A DNA stretch of 64,000 nucleotides from Elusimicrobiota bacterium (lineage in GTDB: Bacteria; Elusimicrobiota; Elusimicrobia; Elusimicrobiales; Elusimicrobiaceae): the NCBI GenBank assembly GCA_009778915.1, contig WRFH01000001.1, positions 1 to 64,000 on the forward strand, given 5' to 3'. Each line of letters opens with the position of its first letter. Positions within the stretch are counted from its first letter, which is position 1. The notes under the pieces are model-generated. The model searched no databases and was not told where the DNA came from. It was given only the letters and a program-made list of their open reading frames with translations. The translations under genes were made by a program, and so were the position numbers. Positions 26,525 through 35,264 of the stretch are shown here, one piece after another.

Positions 26525-26556
26525 AACATGGCCGCGCTTTTTTAGCGCGGCCATGT
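26525..26556. terminator. Convergent-gene hairpin
   Basis: A perfect 12-bp stem ACATGGCCGCGC with its complement and an eight-base T-rich loop lies between the plus-strand flavoprotein and the minus-strand hydrolase. It lacks a good T-run on either side, so termination is inferred from position. Confidence 0.55.
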
Positions 26557-26577
26557 CCGTTATAGCAATGATAAATC

Positions 26578-27462
26578 CTATAAATTCTTGGTAAAAAACT
26601 GCGTCAGTCTGTACTTATATTCTTCGCCGCCTATCTCGGCGCATTGGTTGTGTTTGGCGCCGGGAATTATCCAAAGCTCTTTCGGTTCCCCTGCCTTTTT
26701 GAAAAGTTTTGTCGCGTTAACGGCAGGCACAAGGTTGTCCTGCCTGCCGTGTATTATAAACAGCGGCCTGCCGGCCAGCGCGGCAACATTATAAGCGGGG
26801 CTGTACTGTTCCGGATCAAAACCCAGACGGCGTTTTATAAAAAAGAGCACCATCGGGATAACCGGGAAGTAAGGCACGCGTTTATTAATCCACGCCCAGC
26901 GCGCGACGACGCGGTTGTATGAAAAATACGCGGCCTCGCTGACGACGCACTTTATATTTTTATCTTTCGCGGCGTAATAAACGGCCGCCGCCGCGCCCAT
27001 GCTTATCCCGTACAGACCTATACTTTCGCAAGCCTGCGGCCGCGTGTTTTTGATGTATTCCACGGCGGCTTCGATATCTCTTGTTTCCAAATATCCTATG
27101 CTGCTGACATTGCCGCCGCTTTCGCCCATCGCGCGGAAATCGAAATAGACCAGATTAAATCCCCAGTCGCGCAGATAATATGTGGATTTAAAAATATCTC
27201 CCCTGTTCTGGCCCCAGCCGTGCATTAAAAAAATAGTTTTCGCGCTGCCCGGGTACGGGATAAACCAGCCTTTGATTTTAATTTTATCGGCCGTCGTGAA
27301 ATTTATATTTTCGAACGGAACTTTAAACTGGTCCGGGAAAACTATAAGCGGATGCTTTTTATAGGCGGGGCTCAGAACATGCGCGCTCTGTTTATAAATC
27401 CAATAAACGGCCGCGCAGCAAAACGCGACTACAATTCCGAGTATGATGAAAAATATATTCAT
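26578..27462 (-). CDS. Membrane-anchored alpha/beta hydrolase
   Basis: The protein has 294 residues. An N-terminal membrane helix (about 4-24) anchors a hydrolase domain. The oxyanion region MHGWGQNRGD is at about 82, the nucleophile elbow GISMGAAAA at about 150, the catalytic Asp in HGRQDNLVP and the His in GAKHNQ. It resembles YqkD/FrsA-like serine hydrolases; the substrate is unknown. It is the last gene of the ftsH operon, ten bases after nnrD. Confidence 0.88.
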   Translation of the reverse strand: MNIFFIILGIVVAFCCAAVYWIYKQSAHVLSPAYKKHPLIVFPDQFKVPFENINFTTADKIKIKGWFIPYPGSAKTIFLMHGWGQNRGDIFKSTYYLRDWGFNLVYFDFRAMGESGGNVSSIGYLETRDIEAAVEYIKNTRPQACESIGLYGISMGAAAAVYYAAKDKNIKCVVSEAAYFSYNRVVARWAWINKRVPYFPVIPMVLFFIKRRLGFDPEQYSPAYNVAALAGRPLFIIHGRQDNLVPAVNATKLFKKAGEPKELWIIPGAKHNQCAEIGGEEYKYRLTQFFTKNL

Positions 27463-27471
27463 AATTAGATT

Positions 27472-28317
27472 CTATAAAATTTGTTTTATAGCCACGCCGA
27501 TAAATTTGTGCAAGTCAGACGCCAGCACGCTGTAGTTGCTGAATTTCTGCCCGGCAATATCGCCGCAAAGCCCGTGTATATAAACACCGCAGGAGGCGGC
27601 GTTAAGCGCGGTTTGTTTTGTTGCTCCGGATTGGGCCCACACCGCGCTAATGAGGCCGGCCAGCACGTCGCCGGTTCCGGCTTTTGCAAGCGCGCTGCCG
27701 CCGGTTGTGTTTTGTAAAAAAGTTTTTCCGTCGGTAATAATGGTGCCTTTCCCTTTTAAAACGCAGACGCAGTTATATTTTAACGCAATTTCCGCCGCGG
27801 CTTTTTCGCGGTCCGCCGGTATTGCGTTCAAGCCAAGCAGCCGCGCGGCCTCCAGCGGGTGAGGGGTTAAAATAGCCGGCGTTTTAAATTTAAAATTTTT
27901 GAAGGTCAGCGCGTTAAGCGCGTCGCCGTCTAAAACAAGCGGTAAATTTAATTTTTGCAAAACCGGCAGAAATTCTTTCGCTCTTTCAACGCCGAGTCCC
28001 GGCCCGGCCAAAATTAAAGTATATTTGGCTTTAGAAATATGTTTTTTGATTTGAGAAATTTCTTTGCCGCGCTCAAGCGGCAGAACAACGGCTTCCGGCA
28101 CCAAATTGAATAAAACGTCTTTTTCATCCGACGGTACGGCGGCGGTAACATAACCGGCTCCGCCGGCAAGAGCCGCTTTTACGGCCAGCACCGCGGCGCC
28201 CATCATATCCGTACTTCCGCACAACGCAAAAATTTTGCCAAAACTGCCTTTGTTGGAATTTGTCGGCCGTTTCGGTAAATTATTTTTGACAAAATTCTTT
28301 GTAATTTTGAGCATCAT
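27472..28317 (-). CDS. nnrD: ADP-dependent NAD(P)H-hydrate dehydratase
   Basis: The protein has 281 residues, equal to the C-terminal, ribokinase-like half of YjeF proteins. GSFGKIFALCGSTDMMGAAVLA, AGPGLG, LTPHPLEAARLL and the catalytic GTGDVLAGLI are present. It repairs damaged NAD(P)HX with ADP. The epimerase half (nnrE) is not fused here. Its ATG overlaps the glmS stop, so translation is coupled. Confidence 0.93.
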   Translation of the reverse strand: MMLKITKNFVKNNLPKRPTNSNKGSFGKIFALCGSTDMMGAAVLAVKAALAGGAGYVTAAVPSDEKDVLFNLVPEAVVLPLERGKEISQIKKHISKAKYTLILAGPGLGVERAKEFLPVLQKLNLPLVLDGDALNALTFKNFKFKTPAILTPHPLEAARLLGLNAIPADREKAAAEIALKYNCVCVLKGKGTIITDGKTFLQNTTGGSALAKAGTGDVLAGLISAVWAQSGATKQTALNAASCGVYIHGLCGDIAGQKFSNYSVLASDLHKFIGVAIKQIL

Positions 28318-30161
28318 TCCACCGTCACGCTTTTTGCAAGATTGCGCGGCTGGTCAATTTCGCGCTTGCGCAGTTTCGCGATATAATATGCAAACAGCTG
28401 CACGGCGACGGCGTTTAACACCGGCGTCAAAAACGGCGTGGCCGGCGGTATAACCAAAATATCTGATACTTTGTTTTTTAAAATTTCCGCGCCCTTACTG
28501 TCCGTCACCGCTATAACGCGCGCGCCTCTGGCTTTAGTTTCCTCGCAGGCGGAAAGCATTTTTTCAAACAGAGCATCCTTAGGCATTAACGCGATTACAG
28601 GCAGATTTTTGTCAATCAGCGCGATAGGCCCGTGTTTAATTTCTCCGCCGGGGAAACCTTCCGCGTGCAGGTAAGAAATTTCTTTAAGTTTAAGCGCGCC
28701 CTCAAGCGCCGCCGGATAATTTACGCCTCTTGCCAAAAATACGTATGTTTCCCGCCGGTAAACTTTTTTTGCCAGTTTTTCCACCGCCGGAGCGAGCATT
28801 TTTAATGTTTCGTCCAAAAGGCGCGGCAGACTGAAAAACTCTTCGCTGAGGCTTTTAAATCTTTCCTCGGACAACCCGCCGTTTTCCCGTCCCAGAAACA
28901 GCGCAAGCCCGTAAAGCGCGGCCAGCTGGCTCGTGTACGCTTTCGTCGACGCGACGCTTATTTCCGGTCCGCATCTGGTGTAAAAAGTATGGTCCGCCAT
29001 GCGCGTCAGCGTCGAGCCCAGAACGTTGCATATGGCCATAGTTTTAAAGCCCAGGCTTTTTGCTTTTTTAAACGCCGCGTTCGTGTCCGCAGTTTCGCCC
29101 GACTGGCTGACAGCTATTACCAGCGTGCCGGCGGCCGGCGGAACGCTGCGGTATTTGTATTCCGACGCGTAGTCGGCGTTAACCGGCACGCCGGCGTACT
29201 GTTCGATAAAATATTTTGCCGTCATCGCGGCGTGGTACGCGGTGCCGCAGGCTAAAATCTGTATATTTTTTATTTGCTTGACTTCGTTTTTATCAACGCC
29301 GAAAATGGACGGCATATCGTCGGTGCCAAAGCGCAGCGTGTCAGCCACCGCGTCCGGCTGTTCGTAAATTTCTTTTAACATAAAGTGTTCAAAACCGCCC
29401 TTTTCGGCCTGAGCGGAACTCCACTTTATTTTTGTAATTTGCGGTTTTTTTTGGCATCCGTCCGCGTCATAAAATTTTGCGCCGGAGGGGGATATCAGCA
29501 CAATTTCGTCGTCTTCGGGGAAAACAGCTTTTTTGGTGTGTTTTAAAAAAGCGGAGACGTCGGAAGCTATAAAATTTTCATTGTCGCCTAGCCCTACTGC
29601 CAGCGGGCTTTGCCTTCGTACGCCCGCGATAATATTCGGCGCGCCGCTCCAGATAACGCCTACGGCGAAAGCGCCCGTAATCCGTTTTACGGTTTTTTGC
29701 ACGGCGGAGAGCAACCGTTTTTCAGCCGGCGCATTTTTATTTTCTGTTTTCAGATTTTCTTCTATAAGATGGGCTATGACTTCGGTGTCAGTCTCGGAGC
29801 GGAAAACGTGGCCTTTCTTTTTCAATTCTTCTTTAAGCGGCAGATAATTTTCGATAATTCCGTTGTGCACGACGGCCAGCGTTCCGCCGCAGTCGGTGTG
29901 CGGGTGGGAATTGGCTTCGCACGGTTTGCCGTGCGTGGCCCAACGCGTGTGGCCCAGCGCGGAGACTCCGGTAAAATTTTTTTTGGCCGCCAGTTTTTCA
30001 AGCGCGTTTACTTTTCCGGCGGCGCGCAGGCGGAGTAGTTTACCGTCCTGTATAACGGCGATACCGGCGGAATCATAACCGCGGTATTCCAGATTTTTCA
30101 GACCTTGGATAATATACGGCGCGGCGGATTTTTTCCCGACGCAGCCTATTATGCCGCACAT
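28314..30161 (-). CDS. glmS: Glutamine-fructose-6-phosphate aminotransferase (isomerizing)
   Basis: The protein has 615 residues. The N-terminal glutaminase domain begins MCGIIGCVG with catalytic Cys2; GHTRWATHG and the SHPH region follow. Two SIS domains follow, with ACGTAYHAA, SQSGETADT and the C-terminal NLAKSVTVE. It makes glucosamine-6-P for peptidoglycan and LPS. glmM lies just upstream and glmU about 8 kb away, so the UDP-GlcNAc pathway is nearly complete here. No glmS ribozyme is expected, since glmS starts one base after pdxJ. Confidence 0.98.
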   Translation of the reverse strand: MCGIIGCVGKKSAAPYIIQGLKNLEYRGYDSAGIAVIQDGKLLRLRAAGKVNALEKLAAKKNFTGVSALGHTRWATHGKPCEANSHPHTDCGGTLAVVHNGIIENYLPLKEELKKKGHVFRSETDTEVIAHLIEENLKTENKNAPAEKRLLSAVQKTVKRITGAFAVGVIWSGAPNIIAGVRRQSPLAVGLGDNENFIASDVSAFLKHTKKAVFPEDDEIVLISPSGAKFYDADGCQKKPQITKIKWSSAQAEKGGFEHFMLKEIYEQPDAVADTLRFGTDDMPSIFGVDKNEVKQIKNIQILACGTAYHAAMTAKYFIEQYAGVPVNADYASEYKYRSVPPAAGTLVIAVSQSGETADTNAAFKKAKSLGFKTMAICNVLGSTLTRMADHTFYTRCGPEISVASTKAYTSQLAALYGLALFLGRENGGLSEERFKSLSEEFFSLPRLLDETLKMLAPAVEKLAKKVYRRETYVFLARGVNYPAALEGALKLKEISYLHAEGFPGGEIKHGPIALIDKNLPVIALMPKDALFEKMLSACEETKARGARVIAVTDSKGAEILKNKVSDILVIPPATPFLTPVLNAVAVQLFAYYIAKLRKREIDQPRNLAKSVTVE

Positions 30162-30162
30162 G

Positions 30163-30882
30163 TTATTTCCTTATAAGTTCAAGCATTTCCAAAACCGCGC
30201 CGGCCAGTCCTATGAAAACTGATTTTGCTATAACCGCGAACCCGATGTTAAGACATTCCATGCCGTCCAAACCGGCGACTGCCGCCGCATTGGAATAACC
30301 AAGTCCGTGCCCGGCGTGCACTTTCAGCCCCAGTTCGCGCGCTAAAATTGAGCAGACGGCCAAATCTTCCAATAACGCGGCCTGCTCTTTTTTATTTTTG
30401 GCTTCGCTGTACTGCGCCGTGCAGAGTTCCACAATATCCGCGCCGGTATTTTTCGCGGTCCGCACGTCGGCCGCAACAGGATTAATAAACAGGCTTACCG
30501 CGATATTTTGTTTGTGTAAATTGGCTATAATCTTTTTAATTCTTGACGTGTTGGCGGCGTTTAAATTAAGGCCGCCGCGCGTTGTTCTCTCGCCTTCAAA
30601 TTCCGGCACCAGGCAGACCGACGCGGGTTTATATTTAATGGCAACCCGCTCCATCTCCGGCGTGGCCGCGCATTCCAAATGTATTCGGCCGGGGAATAAT
30701 TTACAAAGTCTTTCGACGTCGGCGTCTTTTATATGCCGTCTGTCGTGGCGCAAGTGAGTGACAATGCTTTCAACTCCCATGCCCAGCGCTACGCGGGCCG
30801 CGTCTTCCAGTTTCGGCTCAACTCCGCCGCGCGCGTTGCGCAGCGTGGCCACGTGGTCAATATTTAAACCCAGTTTTACCAT
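30163..30882 (-). CDS. pdxJ: Pyridoxine 5-phosphate synthase
   Basis: The protein has 239 residues. KLGLNIDHVATLRNARGG, VESIVTHLRHDRRHIKDADV, HLECAAT, LVPEFEGERTTRGGL and VHAGHGLGY are all conserved. PdxJ joins 3-amino-1-hydroxyacetone-1-P and deoxyxylulose-5-P in DXP-dependent vitamin B6 synthesis. It is packed between glmM and glmS with one-base gaps. Confidence 0.98.
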   Translation of the reverse strand: MVKLGLNIDHVATLRNARGGVEPKLEDAARVALGMGVESIVTHLRHDRRHIKDADVERLCKLFPGRIHLECAATPEMERVAIKYKPASVCLVPEFEGERTTRGGLNLNAANTSRIKKIIANLHKQNIAVSLFINPVAADVRTAKNTGADIVELCTAQYSEAKNKKEQAALLEDLAVCSILARELGLKVHAGHGLGYSNAAAVAGLDGMECLNIGFAVIAKSVFIGLAGAVLEMLELIRK

Positions 30883-30883
30883 A

Positions 30884-32221
30884 TTATTTTACTCTCGCTT
30901 TGAAATGTTCTTCCAGTTTCTTTGCGGCGGCGTTGACTTTTTTTGTGTCTTCGCCTTCGACTAAAATTCTCAGTTTCGGCTCCGTGCCCGAATATCTTAC
31001 GAAAATGCGGCCTTTGCCTTTAAAATCCGCCTCAAGTTTTTCGGTAAGCGCGGAAAACCCTTCCACTTTTTCAAGCGGCGTTTTTTTGGTCACTTTCACC
31101 GCCGTCAGCACCGACGGGTATTTGTGCCACAAATCATAAAAATAACTTAGCGGGCGGTTCTGCGTAACCGCCGTTTTTGCCGTCTGCAAAGCGGCCAAAA
31201 TACCGTCCCCCGTCGGGCTTAAATCATGGAAAATTATATGGCCGGACGTTTCTCCGCCTATGGCCAAACCCTGGCGGTCCAGCGCGTCCGCCACGTATTT
31301 GTCGCCTACTCCGGTCAAATCAACGCCTATGCCGCTTTCTTTCAGGAAATTAATCGCGCCAAGGTTTGCCATCACCGTCATAACGACTTTATTTTCTTTA
31401 AGTTTTTTATGTTTTTTAAAACAAAGCGCGTTGGCGCAAATCAGATGGTCGCCGTCAAGTTCGCGGCCTTTTTCGTCGGACGCTATCACGCGGTCCCCGT
31501 CGCCGTCAAAACTGAAACCGAAATCCGCTTTTTCTTTTAAGACAAGCGCCCTCATTCCTTCCGTATGCAGTGCGCCGACGCCGGCGTTTATATTTTGGCC
31601 GTCAGGCGTGTTTGCCATGAGCGTAAGTTTCGCGCCCAGCGCCTCAAAAACCAGCGGCGCTATTTTGGACGTCGCGCCGTTGGCGCAGTCTAAAACTATT
31701 TTTTTGTTTTTCAGCAGATTTTCCGGGACGGTGTTTACAAGGAAATTCTGATAGGCCAGCATAAGAGTTTCGTCATACTCAAACTCCCCGTTCGGCGCAG
31801 GCAGTTTTTTTACGCCGTCTAAAATTGTTTCAATTTTTTCTTCGGCTTCTTCGCCCATTTTTCTACCGGTACGGTCAAAAAATTTGATGCCGTTAAATTC
31901 CGCCGGGTTATGGCTTGCGGAAATTACCGCGCCGAACGCAAAACCCAGTTTTTTAACTAAAAAAGAAACCGCCGGTGTGGGCGCCACGCCGGCGCTTACG
32001 ACGTTAAAACCCGCAGCGTTTATGCCCGCGCTTAAATATGACATAAGCAAAGCGCCGGACGCGCGGGAATCTTCCGCCACAAGCACGGTTTTTTTCAGCT
32101 TTTCCGGCAGATTTTTTTCGGCGTATTTTACGGCGGCGTAACCTAATTTTTGGACAAAATCTTTAGTCAGCGGAAATTCGCCGGCGACGGCTCTTATGCC
32201 GTCGGTGCCAAAGTATTTCAT
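30884..32221 (-). CDS. glmM: Phosphoglucosamine mutase
   Basis: The protein has 445 residues. FGTDGIRAVAGE opens the protein, the phospho-Ser is in ISASHNP at about 97-103, the Mg loop is DGDGDR, and GGETSGH and the phosphate loop RYSGTEPKLRI complete the set. It converts GlcN-6-P to GlcN-1-P. It starts three bases after ftsH ends. Confidence 0.98.
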   Translation of the reverse strand: MKYFGTDGIRAVAGEFPLTKDFVQKLGYAAVKYAEKNLPEKLKKTVLVAEDSRASGALLMSYLSAGINAAGFNVVSAGVAPTPAVSFLVKKLGFAFGAVISASHNPAEFNGIKFFDRTGRKMGEEAEEKIETILDGVKKLPAPNGEFEYDETLMLAYQNFLVNTVPENLLKNKKIVLDCANGATSKIAPLVFEALGAKLTLMANTPDGQNINAGVGALHTEGMRALVLKEKADFGFSFDGDGDRVIASDEKGRELDGDHLICANALCFKKHKKLKENKVVMTVMANLGAINFLKESGIGVDLTGVGDKYVADALDRQGLAIGGETSGHIIFHDLSPTGDGILAALQTAKTAVTQNRPLSYFYDLWHKYPSVLTAVKVTKKTPLEKVEGFSALTEKLEADFKGKGRIFVRYSGTEPKLRILVEGEDTKKVNAAAKKLEEHFKARVK

Positions 32222-32224
32222 AAA

Positions 32225-34123
32225 TCAGCCCTCCTGGACAGTTTCGTCCGCGGGTTTGGATTTTTCCGCAGCTTCTTTTTCTTTTAAAGTTTTCAGTTTC
32301 TCTTTGTACGCGGCGGGATTGGCCATGATTTCGTCAATCTCTTTGCCCTCGACAACTTCTATTTCCAGAAGCCTTTCAACCAACGTGTCCAGCGCATCTC
32401 TGTTCGCGGTTATGATTTCTTTGGCTCTTTCATAAGCCCCTTTTACAAGGCCGGTTACTTCGGTGTCAATGCTTCTCAAAAGTTCTTCGGAATATTTATG
32501 CCTGGCGAGTTCGCGGCCTAAAAACACTTCGTCTTCGTTGGTCTGAACGGATATGGGGCCCAGCTTGTCGCTCATGCCGAGCTCCGCCACCATCTGCCGC
32601 GCGTAGGCCGTCGTGCGGGAAAGGTCGTCGTGCGCGCCCGTCGTGATTTCTTTAAAAACAACGGACTCCGCCGCGCGGCCGCCGAGCAGCACGCACAGGC
32701 GGTCGATAAGCTCCGAACGCGACGTTAAAAATTTATCCTCAAGCGGCAGCTGCATTGTGTATCCCAGCGCGGGACCGCGCGGGATGACGGAAACTTTGTG
32801 CACGGGGTCGCTGTAGTCGGTTTTTTTGGCTATGACTGTGTGGCCGGCTTCGTGGTAGGCGATTATTCTTTTTTCTTTCGGGCTTATAAGCCTGCTGCGG
32901 CGCTGCGGGCCGGCGAAAACGCGTTCGACGGCTTCCTCCAAATCACTTTTTGTGACCGCCGGTTTTTCCGTGCGGGCGGCAAGAATGGCGGCTTCATTAA
33001 CCACGTTCGCCAAATCAGCGCCTACAAAACCCGTTGTGCCTTTGGCTATGTCGCCCAAGTCCACCGACGGGTCCAGTTTAACTTTTCTGGCGTGAACTTC
33101 TAAAATTTCTTTTCTGCCTTTCATGTCCGGCGCGGGGACGTTGATATGGCGGTCAAAGCGGCCCGGGCGTATAAGAGCCGGGTCCAGCACGTCGACGCGG
33201 TTTGTAGACGCCATTAAAATAATTCCTTCTTTGGATTCAAAACCGTCAAGCTCTATGAGCAGCTGGTTTAAAGTCTGTTCCCTTTCATCGTGCCCGCCGC
33301 CTATGCCGGCGCCGCGTCTGCGGCCCACGGCGTCAAGCTCGTCAATATAAATAATAGAAGGCGCCATTTTTTTGGCTTTTTCAAATAAATCGCGCACGCG
33401 CGCCGCGCCTACGCCGACGAACATTTCTACAAACTCGGACGCGGAGGCCGAGAAAAACGCCACGCCCGCTTCGCCCGCCACGGCCTTTGCCAGCAGAGTT
33501 TTGCCAGTGCCGGGCGCGCCGTAAAGCAGAATGCCTTTGGGCAGTTTGCCGCCCAGTTTTTGGAAACGTTTCGGGTTTTTCAAAAATTTAATAGTGTCTT
33601 CAAGCTCTTCTTTGGATTCGTCGCAGCCGGCTACGTCCTTAAACGTGATTCCCTCGTTATTGCCCATTTGCAGTTTGGCTTTTGTGTTGCCGAAACTGAG
33701 CGGGTTCCCTTTGCCACCGCCCTGCTGCGGGCGTATTAACAAAAACCACCAGAAAGCGAAAAATAACACTATTAGGCCGACGTTGAGCAGTAGGCTTAGC
33801 ACCCAGGAATTGTCCGGCATCGCTTTATATTTTATGCCGGCCCTGGTCATGTCAGCCACTAAATCTTTATCGTCGGTAATTCTGACGGTTTCGAATTTTG
33901 AGATTTTATCGCCGTCTTTCAGGGAGCCTTCTATAAGGTCTTTTCCTATAACGACGTTGCTTACCGCTCCGGCGGCTACTTTTGCTTTGAAATCCGAATA
34001 GTCCAGCTTTACCGTTTTCTGGGCCCCGCGCGTCTGGAAAATGAACGCCAGCACCGCGAAAGCCAGCACCCACAAAATTATCTGCCTGGCGGAAATTATT
34101 GTAATATTTGGTCTTTTCTTCAT
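32225..34123 (-). CDS. ftsH: ATP-dependent zinc metalloprotease FtsH
   Basis: The protein has 632 residues. Two membrane helices (about 13-30 and 108-128) flank a small periplasmic domain. The AAA domain has Walker A GAPGTGKT, Walker [12 protein letters not shown] and the RPGRFDRH second region of homology. The protease has HEAGH (zinc) and a later Asp ligand in the DDLSRTT region. It degrades membrane and regulatory proteins. It is the first gene of the minus-strand operon; its start lies eight bases from the large R3 palindrome and lacks a Shine-Dalgarno. Confidence 0.98.
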   Translation of the reverse strand: MKKRPNITIISARQIILWVLAFAVLAFIFQTRGAQKTVKLDYSDFKAKVAAGAVSNVVIGKDLIEGSLKDGDKISKFETVRITDDKDLVADMTRAGIKYKAMPDNSWVLSLLLNVGLIVLFFAFWWFLLIRPQQGGGKGNPLSFGNTKAKLQMGNNEGITFKDVAGCDESKEELEDTIKFLKNPKRFQKLGGKLPKGILLYGAPGTGKTLLAKAVAGEAGVAFFSASASEFVEMFVGVGAARVRDLFEKAKKMAPSIIYIDELDAVGRRRGAGIGGGHDEREQTLNQLLIELDGFESKEGIILMASTNRVDVLDPALIRPGRFDRHINVPAPDMKGRKEILEVHARKVKLDPSVDLGDIAKGTTGFVGADLANVVNEAAILAARTEKPAVTKSDLEEAVERVFAGPQRRSRLISPKEKRIIAYHEAGHTVIAKKTDYSDPVHKVSVIPRGPALGYTMQLPLEDKFLTSRSELIDRLCVLLGGRAAESVVFKEITTGAHDDLSRTTAYARQMVAELGMSDKLGPISVQTNEDEVFLGRELARHKYSEELLRSIDTEVTGLVKGAYERAKEIITANRDALDTLVERLLEIEVVEGKEIDEIMANPAAYKEKLKTLKEKEAAEKSKPADETVQEG

Positions 34124-34131
34124 TTCTGTTT

Positions 34132-34402
34132 AGGGCCGGTTGACGTTATTTACGTGCCTGCGTTGGGCCAATTTTTTGAAAATTTTAATTTTGTTTGTGA
34201 CGCGCATAGCGGCACCTATGTAAGGAACAAAAAAATTAAAATTTTCAAAAAATTGGCCCAACCCTCCGGGCCGCACTCCTTTTTTGTAAATTTCCACTTT
34301 TTTACTTCTCAGATAGGCTTCCGGCTATCATCGTCGTAAAAAAGTGGAAATTTACGAAAAAATGATAGCGGCGCAGGTACGTAAATAGCGTCAACCGGCC
34401 CT
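34132..34402. repeat. R3: 271-bp three-way palindrome
   Basis: The outer arms 34132-34163 and 34371-34402 are complementary over about 30 bases, starting AGGGCCGGTTGACG. Inside are two long hairpins. One has arms at about 34163-34196 and 34226-34261 around TTGGGCCAATTTTTTGAAAA. The other has arms at about 34278-34304 and 34336-34361 around GTAAATTTCCAC. Each is capped by a small hairpin (CATAG/CTATG and GATAG/CTATC). The right end overlaps the last codons and stop of hpt; the left end is eight bases from ftsH. No gene lies within. Confidence 0.92.
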
Positions 34403-34924
34403 GTATACTCCTATATATGGTAAATTTCTGTAAAGTTCGTCGCAGTCAAGGCCGTAGCCTATTACAAACTCATTTTTTATTTTAAACCCCGTGTATTTTA
34501 CCGGCACTTCAACCTTTCTGTTGGACGGTTTGTCCAGCAATGTACATATTTCCACGCTTGCCGCGCCACGGTGCGCCAGGTTTTTTAAAACGTAGTCCAG
34601 CGTGAGCCCGGTGTCCACGATATCTTCCACTATAATTACGTGCCTTCCCGCTATACTGCCGCGCAGGTCAAGCAGAAAACGGACCTCGCCGGTGGAGCAT
34701 GTGCCGCAGTAAGAACTAAGGCACATAAAGTCCAGCGTGCACGGGATTTTGACGTGTTTTAAAAGGTCTCCGTAGAATAAAACGGCGCCGCGCAGCATGC
34801 CGACTATTATAGGGTTTTTGTCCGCGTAATCTTTGGTGATTTGGGCGCCTAGTTTTTTGACGCGGGCCGCGATTTTGGCTTCGGAAATGAGCACGCGGTC
34901 AACGGCGGCTTCTAGTCTATTCAT
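34391..34924 (-). CDS. hpt: Hypoxanthine phosphoribosyltransferase
   Basis: The protein has 177 residues. The PRPP loop VIIVEDIVDTGLTLDYVL is at about 95-112, IIVGMLRGAVLFYGDL at about 39-54, and FVIGYGLDCDELYRNLPYIGVY at the end. It salvages hypoxanthine or guanine to IMP or GMP. The last residues and stop are encoded within the R3 palindrome arm. A TATAAT is three bases before the ATG, with no Shine-Dalgarno. The frequent tilS neighbour is absent. Confidence 0.95.
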   Translation of the reverse strand: MNRLEAAVDRVLISEAKIAARVKKLGAQITKDYADKNPIIVGMLRGAVLFYGDLLKHVKIPCTLDFMCLSSYCGTCSTGEVRFLLDLRGSIAGRHVIIVEDIVDTGLTLDYVLKNLAHRGAASVEICTLLDKPSNRKVEVPVKYTGFKIKNEFVIGYGLDCDELYRNLPYIGVYRAG

Positions 34925-34927
34925 AAT

Positions 34928-34933
34928 ATTATA
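34928..34933 (-). promoter_or_regulatory. -10 box directly before hpt
   Basis: TATAAT on the minus strand ends three bases before the hpt ATG. A second box, TATCCT, lies just further upstream. There is no Shine-Dalgarno. Confidence 0.4.
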
Positions 34934-34980
34934 GGATACCTTTTTTAGAGATTGACGGCAACGGCGGCGGCAAATAAGGG

Positions 34981-35263
34981 ATTGAGTGATTTTCCTGGAA
35001 AATCACACTTATATCACAACGCCTTCGGCTGAGGCGCTCTGCGTTCTTTTGCTGCTTCGCTCCCTTCGGTCGCTTGGCCGGGAGATGAAAAATGTTCTTC
35101 GGTCTTTACGGTAATTTTGCATTTTTTTCGGGCTAACGTACCGTTTCGTCGCTCCGCTCCTCAACTTCTCAGTACGCCGCGCCCGAAAAAAATGCAAAAT
35201 TACCGCAAATCCCTGTGAAATTTTTCCTATGGACGGCGGGATACAGCCACTGCCGGACATGGC
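34981..35263. repeat. R4 structured repeat, copy a
   Basis: A 283-bp element fills most of the 340-base gap between hpt and the Slam-like gene. It contains GATTTTCC/GGAAAATC, a C+G-rich set of small hairpins, and a perfect 24-bp stem (35110-35133 with 35181-35204). The loop of that stem holds a further CGTAC/GTACG pair (35137-35141, 35172-35176) and CTTCTCAG. Copy b is at 37826-38111 in the same orientation. Confidence 0.92.
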
Positions 35264-35264
35264 G

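Noticed and set aside
30162-30200. glmS ribozyme
   Set aside because: glmS starts one base after pdxJ with no leader, so there is no space for the ribozyme.
34132-34402. Simple bidirectional terminator between hpt and ftsH
   Set aside because: Its size, three-way design and capped hairpins far exceed a terminator, although it may act as one.
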